The translations under genes were made by a program, and so were the position numbers. Of a stretch of DNA of 44,310 bases, positions 40,374 through 44,310 are shown one piece after another (the stretch's first letter is position 1; every line of letters begins with the position of its first letter). Under the pieces are notes generated by a model, which was not told the origin of the DNA, searched no databases, and saw nothing but the letters and a program-made list of their open reading frames with translations. This DNA comes from CAWBNS01 sp964445105 (lineage in GTDB: Bacteria > Chlamydiota > Chlamydiia > Chlamydiales > JAJFMA01), in assembly GCA_964445105.1 (NCBI GenBank), contig CAYUJS010000012.1, positions 1 to 44,310 of the forward strand, given 5' to 3'.

Positions 40374-40757
40374 ATGAAGTTTACGGGTTCGCATGAGTGG
40401 GTTCTTGTAAGCGGCACTATTGGTACCGTGGGGATTACAAATCATGCCCAAAGAGAGTTGGGAGAGATTGTTTACGTCGAATTACCCACCCTTGGCAAAA
40501 TCGTTAACAGGGGCGCCGAAGCGGCGGTCTTGGAGTCAACAAAAGCTGCTGCCGATGTATACACACCGGTCTCCGGTGCGATCATCTGCGTGAACGAGCG
40601 CTTGCAGCAAGAGCCTGACTTAGTCAATTCGTCTCCGGAAGAGCAAGGCTGGCTGTTTAAGATTCAGTTGGCTTTTCCTGACGAGCTGGAGGCACTTTTG
40701 GATGAAAGCGCCTACGCAAAGTTAGTAGGTGGCGTTTCATTAACAGAGCGGAAATAG
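40374..40757 (+). CDS. gcsH: glycine cleavage system H-like protein
   Basis: 127 residues from ATG 40374, with GAGG in front. It is a lipoyl domain: FTGSHEWVLV, then GTVGITNHAQRELGEIVYVE and the lipoylated lysine Lys57 in VLESTKAAADVYTPVSG. It is normally the carrier of the glycine cleavage complex, but no T or P protein is in this window. Chlamydiae keep a lone GcsH, so another role is possible (inference). LplA at 35340 could modify it. It is the last gene of the PpiD-CBM9-gcsH unit and is followed by a terminator. Confidence 0.92.
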   Translation: MKFTGSHEWVLVSGTIGTVGITNHAQRELGEIVYVELPTLGKIVNRGAEAAVLESTKAAADVYTPVSGAIICVNERLQQEPDLVNSSPEEQGWLFKIQLAFPDELEALLDESAYAKLVGGVSLTERK

Positions 40758-40774
40758 ATCCATTTTCGTAATAA

Positions 40775-40816
40775 AAACAGGCCTAATATAGTTTTTTGGC
40801 TTGTTTTTTTTTTTTG
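40775..40816 (+). terminator. terminator after gcsH
   Basis: AAACAGGCC (about 40775-40783) pairs with GGCTTGTTT across a loop (one G-T pair) and is followed by a run of more than ten T. It lies 18 bases after the gcsH stop. Confidence 0.75.
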
Positions 40817-40913
40817 AAGTTTTCAAATTTTTGATTGGTAGATGCTAACGAAATTTTGGGGTGTCTCTGGTGGCTGAAGATTTGTTAAATAATTACCTAA
40901 CAACTACTTGAGG

Positions 40914-41105
40914 TTAGTCTTTTGCCGCGTAAGTTTGAGCCACAATCACCACGAGTAGTGCGCTGGTTGAATAGCGAAAAAACAAGAACGGTTTGCGGGG
41001 ATCTTCGGCGCCTTCAAGGAGCTGAATAGCTGGGTGATTGACTTGCAGGTGAACAAATATTTTTCGCTATGCGTGTGCTGGTATATTTCCTTTTCTTGCT
41101 ACCAT
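40914..41105 (-). pseudogene. inactivated copy of the small duplicated gene flanking alaS
   Basis: From ATG 41105 (AGGAGG in front) it reads MVARKGNIPAHA, TAG at 41069-41067, then RKIFVHLQVNHPAIQLLEG, AEDPRKPFLFF and a hydrophobic end SALLVVIVAQTYAAKD to TAA 40914. This equals the start of the gene at 44190 (MAARKGNIPAHVERKIFHPW, then INHPAIQLLEGVEDPLKPSL), apart from the amber codon, some substitutions and one extra codon. Without the TAG it would be about 63 residues with a C-terminal membrane segment. The family is unknown. Confidence 0.65.
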
Positions 41106-41175
41106 TTATGCCTCCTGGTTAAGAGGCTAGTTATATAGTATGGTTGCTCAAAATTTTGTGTTAATTTCCTGTGCC
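40997..41175 (-). repeat. left arm of inverted duplication around alaS
   Basis: Its reverse complement matches 44120-44295, from GGCACAGGAAATTAACACAA through GCCTCTTAACCAGGAGGCAT to GCTATTCAGCTCCTTGAAGG and GATCCCC. The match covers about 177 bases with scattered substitutions and small indels. It spans the upstream region, ribosome binding site and first ~35 codons of the small gene. Confidence 0.8.
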
Positions 41176-41401
41176 TTGCTCCAGACCGACCCAGCTCCTT
41201 GGGTTCGTGTGAACTTGCTCGGTGCAAATTCAAATCAGTCATAAAGACTCATGCAGCACCTTTTTCCACGTAAAGGGAGCGGCCTGGCTGGGGCGTAAAT
41301 TCTGGACCATCTGGCGGGTGGTAAGATCGTGCACTCATGCATCTTCAATTAAAATCTGCTCGCACTATCTTTTGAAAAAACCCTTTTCTATCGGGAAGCA
41401 C

Positions 41402-44032
41402 TCAAGAAACTAGAAAAACTAGCTCTACTGCCTTGGCTAGCGCCTCGGCAATCTTGCTGGGGTCTTTTCCTCCGGCTTGTGCAAAGTTGGGTTTGCCGCC
41501 ACCTGTACCTTGGACGATGGGGGCGATTTCTTGCAGAATCAGGTTTGCTTTTAGTCCCTTGCCAATGAGATCATCGCTAACCGCTGCCACAAGGCTACAG
41601 CGTTCCGCGCCTCTTAAGGCGAGCACTGTTAAGCCGCTCTTTAGGGTCTTTAAAACGTTTTCTGCGCAGGTTTTTAATTCTTTAGGCGAAACGTTTACTT
41701 CTGTGATGACAAAGGGAAAAGAGCCAGTTGTTTGTGCGTCTTTTACTAGCTTTTGCGCCATATCAGCTAGCTGGGCGCCTTTCGTCGCTTCGCCTTCGGC
41801 TGCAAGTTGCTTATTTTCTTCCACCAACTTGGCAAGGCGCTCTAAAAGCTTTCCTGGCTGTGTTTTAAGAGCTTCGGCTGCTTGTTGTACCGTGTCTTCA
41901 CATTCTCTAGCAAACGCTTCGGCTTCTAGGCCGGTGACGGCTTCGACCCTGCGTACCCCAGCAGCGATACTGCCCTCCTTTAACACGCGAACATATCCGA
42001 TATTACCTGTGCTATCAGTGTGAGTGCCCCCACACAATTCTTTGGAGAAGTCGATATCGATGACACGCACCAGCGCCCCATACTTATCACCGAAAAATTG
42101 CTTAATATCTGTACGCTTTTGTGCCTCTTCATAGGAAAGCTCGTAGGCCTTTACATGAACGTTTTCGCGCACTTTATCATTGACTAGGTCTTCAATCGCG
42201 CGCACTTCTGCGAGGGTCAGTGCCTTATGATGGCTGAAGTCGAAGCGCAATCTAGAAGTATCTACAACCGAGCCGGCCTGTTTAATGTGCTCTCCCAATA
42301 CTTTTTGCAGGGCCCAGTGCAAAAGATGTGTGGCGGTGTGATTATTGGCAATTTTTCGGCGGCGCACGCTATCAACCTGAGCAAAAAGGTGGTCGCCTAA
42401 GCGCAATTCGCCTCTATTGACCTTGCCTATATGGGTGATGACACCTTTGTAGGGAGCTTGGCAATCGGTTACGCAAAAGTCTGTGTTTTTTGTCGACAGC
42501 AGGCCGTGGTCAGCTACCTGTCCGCCTTTTTCTGCGTAAAAAGGCGTTTGATGCAAGATAACCGCGCCCTCTTCGCCCGATAGAAGGCAATCGACAAACA
42601 CTCCGTCTTTAATTAAACCAACGATCTTGCTATCAGCTTTCAGCGTGCTATAGCCAAGAAAATCGCAAGGCGGATTTGCCTGCGCAAATTCCGCAAACAA
42701 ATTAGTTTCGGCTACCTGTTGTGTGGTTTTGTGTACTTTGCGCGAGCGTGCGCGGGCTTCCTCCTCCAGCAGTTCAAAGCGCGGAATGTCTACCGTGAGA
42801 TGAGCATCTTTTGCCAGCAGCGTGATCTCTTCCAAAGGTAGCCCGTAAGTGTCCTTGAGCTTGAACGCGTCGTCGCCCGTGATTTGATGCGCTTGCTGGT
42901 GTGCCTGGTCGATGACGTGGTTGAGCATATTGCCACCGCGGCGCAGGGTGCGTAGAAAGGCCTCTTCTTCTGAGACAAAAATTTCTTCCGTGAGCGTTTG
43001 AGAGGCTTTGAGCTCTGGATAGTCCTCCCCCATCAAGTCGATAAGCGTAGGCAGTACCTGAGCTAGGAACGGTTTCTCTAACCCTAAGTTGCGTCCGTAG
43101 CGTACAGCGCGCCGCAAGACCTTGCGAAGCACATATCCTCGGTCTACGTTGCTGGGCTGTGTGCCGTCGGCGATGGCAAATGCCAGACAGCGCAGGTGGT
43201 CGGCGATAACGTGAAAGGCGGGGGCGTGTGCATCTTCAATGCCCTTATAAGCAACTCCGGAAAGTTTTTCGACCTGCGCGATTAAGCCGCGCAGTACATC
43301 AGTGCCGAAGACGTTGTCGACACCCATGCGTAGGCTCATAACGCGCTCTAGTCCGCTACCCGTATCGATGGAAGGCTTAGGTAGGGCCTCCATTTTGCCG
43401 CCAGGCTGGCGGTTGTATTGCATAAATACAAGGTTCCAAAACTCCAGGTAACGCTCGCCAGATGTATCCTCCAGCGGGCTCTGGGCTGTTCCGTAGTGGC
43501 CTCCTCTGTCGTAAAGCAGCTCGGAGCAGGGACCGCAAGGGCCTGTTTCGCCCATGGACCAGAAGTTTTCAGCCTCGCCAAAACGTACGATACGGCCTGT
43601 CGGCACAAATTTAGTCCATAGCTCATAGGCCTCATCATCGTCGCGGAACACGGAGGGCCAAATACGATCGCCATCGAGGCCGAATACTTGCGTGGAGACT
43701 TCCCACGCAAATTTGATGGCCTCTTCTTTAAAGTAATCGCCAAAGGAAAAATTACCGAGCATTTCGAACAAGGTGAGGTGCCGACGGGTGTGGCCTACGT
43801 TGTCGAGGTCGTTGTGTTTGCCGCCTACTCGTATGCACTTCTGGCTGGTCGTGGCCCGCCGGTAGTCGCGCACACTATGTCCTAGAAAGACATCCTTGAA
43901 CTGGTTCATACCTGCATTGGTAAACAGTAGTGTTGGGTCGTCGTGCGGAATCACAGGCGATGAGGAGATGATGGCATGCTTTTGCTTCTTGAAGTAGTCC
44001 AGAAAATTGCGCCGAATGCTCTGCGTTTCCAT
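41402..44032 (-). CDS. alaS: alanyl-tRNA synthetase
   Basis: 876 residues, full length. The class II catalytic domain carries LFTNAGMNQFKDVFLG, RRATTSQKCIRVGGKHNDLD and FEMLGNFSFGDYFKEEAI near the N-terminus. The editing domain has HTATHLLHWALQ and its zinc-type partner CGGTHTDSTGNIG. The C-terminal C-Ala region includes VQGTGGGKPNFAQAGG. It charges tRNA-Ala and clears mischarged serine or glycine. The start is ATG 44032, with AAGGA at a normal distance; a TTG one codon upstream is also open. It stands alone, between inverted copies of a small gene. Confidence 0.97.
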   Translation of the reverse strand: METQSIRRNFLDYFKKQKHAIISSSPVIPHDDPTLLFTNAGMNQFKDVFLGHSVRDYRRATTSQKCIRVGGKHNDLDNVGHTRRHLTLFEMLGNFSFGDYFKEEAIKFAWEVSTQVFGLDGDRIWPSVFRDDDEAYELWTKFVPTGRIVRFGEAENFWSMGETGPCGPCSELLYDRGGHYGTAQSPLEDTSGERYLEFWNLVFMQYNRQPGGKMEALPKPSIDTGSGLERVMSLRMGVDNVFGTDVLRGLIAQVEKLSGVAYKGIEDAHAPAFHVIADHLRCLAFAIADGTQPSNVDRGYVLRKVLRRAVRYGRNLGLEKPFLAQVLPTLIDLMGEDYPELKASQTLTEEIFVSEEEAFLRTLRRGGNMLNHVIDQAHQQAHQITGDDAFKLKDTYGLPLEEITLLAKDAHLTVDIPRFELLEEEARARSRKVHKTTQQVAETNLFAEFAQANPPCDFLGYSTLKADSKIVGLIKDGVFVDCLLSGEEGAVILHQTPFYAEKGGQVADHGLLSTKNTDFCVTDCQAPYKGVITHIGKVNRGELRLGDHLFAQVDSVRRRKIANNHTATHLLHWALQKVLGEHIKQAGSVVDTSRLRFDFSHHKALTLAEVRAIEDLVNDKVRENVHVKAYELSYEEAQKRTDIKQFFGDKYGALVRVIDIDFSKELCGGTHTDSTGNIGYVRVLKEGSIAAGVRRVEAVTGLEAEAFARECEDTVQQAAEALKTQPGKLLERLAKLVEENKQLAAEGEATKGAQLADMAQKLVKDAQTTGSFPFVITEVNVSPKELKTCAENVLKTLKSGLTVLALRGAERCSLVAAVSDDLIGKGLKANLILQEIAPIVQGTGGGKPNFAQAGGKDPSKIAEALAKAVELVFLVS

Positions 44033-44119
44033 CAAAATCGATCCTTGTTCGTTATGCGTCGGAAAATAAGTCTAGCCGAGGAGAGATTTTTGCGCGAGTC
44101 CGGGAGAGGGCTTTACCAG

Positions 44120-44295
44120 GGCACAGGAAATTAACACAAATTTTTGAGCGATCCTGATGTATACCTAGCCTCTTAACCAGGAGGCATAAATGGCAGCAAG
44201 AAAAGGAAATATACCCGCACACGTGGAGCGAAAAATATTTCATCCCTGGATCAACCACCCAGCTATTCAGCTCCTTGAAGGCGTCGAAGATCCCC
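44120..44295 (+). repeat. right arm of inverted duplication around alaS
   Basis: Partner of 40997-41175, in opposite orientation. The shared segment includes upstream DNA, AGGAGG (44179-44184), the ATG and about 35 codons. The arms are separated by about 2.9 kb containing alaS. Confidence 0.8.
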
Positions 44296-44310
44296 TTAAA
44301 CCCTCCCTGT
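44190..44310 (+). CDS. small duplicated gene, 5' part (runs off the window)
   Basis: ATG 44190 follows AGGAGG by five bases and opens MAARKGNIPAHVERKIFHPW, then INHPAIQLLEGVEDPLKPSL, still open at the window edge. Unlike its inverted copy at 40914-41105 it has no stop at codon 13. Judging from that copy, the protein would be about 62 residues with a hydrophobic C-terminal segment. The family is not recognised. Confidence 0.65.
   Translation, partial: MAARKGNIPAHVERKIFHPWINHPAIQLLEGVEDPLKPSL

Noticed and set aside
41222..41413. 63-codon plus-strand frame ending in the alaS 3' end
   Set aside because: No ribosome binding site, no recognised family, runs into alaS.
41433..42023. 196-codon open frame antisense to alaS
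   Set aside because: Lies fully inside alaS on the other strand, has serine- and alanine-rich shadow composition and no ribosome binding site.
1..44310. CRISPR array or phage module
   Set aside because: No regularly spaced direct repeats and no phage structural or integrase genes were seen on reading; only small inverted-repeat elements and one IS remnant.

Overview
The window looks like chromosomal DNA of a chlamydia, most likely an environmental (amoeba-associated, Parachlamydiales-type) one. Several gene neighbourhoods match the order I recall from Chlamydia trachomatis: hemE-hemN-hemG; clpC next to two ptsN genes, dut, accD and a superoxide dismutase; rnc-radA-hemC; lplA near gcsH; and alaS, efp and tkt in the same general set. 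NqrF of a sodium-pumping NADH dehydrogenase and a ClpC with near chlamydial wording point the same way. Genes absent from the small pathogenic chlamydiae as I know them (htpG, a purple-acid-phosphatase-like enzyme, yidD, a DUF155 protein, an EpmA-type ligase), together with mobile-element debris, argue for an environmental lineage. The family or genus cannot be fixed from this sequence alone.

Layout. 1-870: wreckage, with an IS3-family transposase remnant, a 114-bp element with perfect 17-bp inverted ends, and coding fragments. 870-3991: htpG and a secreted metallophosphatase, overlapping on the minus strand. 4057-4213: a 157-bp MITE-like element flanked by a 7-bp direct repeat. 4292-7250: nqrF and nadE. 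7258-8761: efp with its probable modifying ligase epmA. 9063-12214: two overlapping Sel1-repeat genes; the first ends in what looks like a eukaryotic RhoGAP fold lacking its catalytic residues. 12240-13234: yidD and a DUF155 membrane protein. 13322-13404: tRNA-Leu(GAG). 13659-15574: PQQ-type sugar dehydrogenase and a class II glutamine amidotransferase. 15708-21408: tkt, hemE, hemN, hemG. 21409-23131: a gene graveyard with a broken F-box/LRR-like gene and a second broken gene. 23132-25735: clpC. 25762-33399: a tightly packed minus-strand run (hemH, rnc, radA, hemC, hemD, sodA, accD, dut, ptsN, ptsN) with many start/stop overlaps. 33931-36630: an orphan 89-residue gene, an unknown protein, lplA and a pentapeptide-repeat gene. 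37272-40757: a PpiD/SurA-like membrane chaperone, a CBM9-like protein and gcsH. 40997-44310: alaS between inverted copies of a small duplicated gene.

How the genes work together. Heme synthesis is the main theme: hemC, hemD and hemH sit in one operon, and hemE, hemN and hemG in another. Together they cover porphobilinogen to heme. LplA can lipoylate GcsH. EpmA can modify EF-P. The two ptsN products form a regulatory phosphotransfer pair.

The points most worth a second look are the catalytically dead RhoGAP-like domain, NadE with its glutaminase nucleophile changed from Cys to Gly, the MITE-like family with copies next to several genes (one supplies the hemG stop codon), the inverted duplicated small gene around alaS, the F-box/LRR pseudogene, and HemC lacking its cofactor-binding domain. 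All assignments come from reading the sequence; no database search was run.
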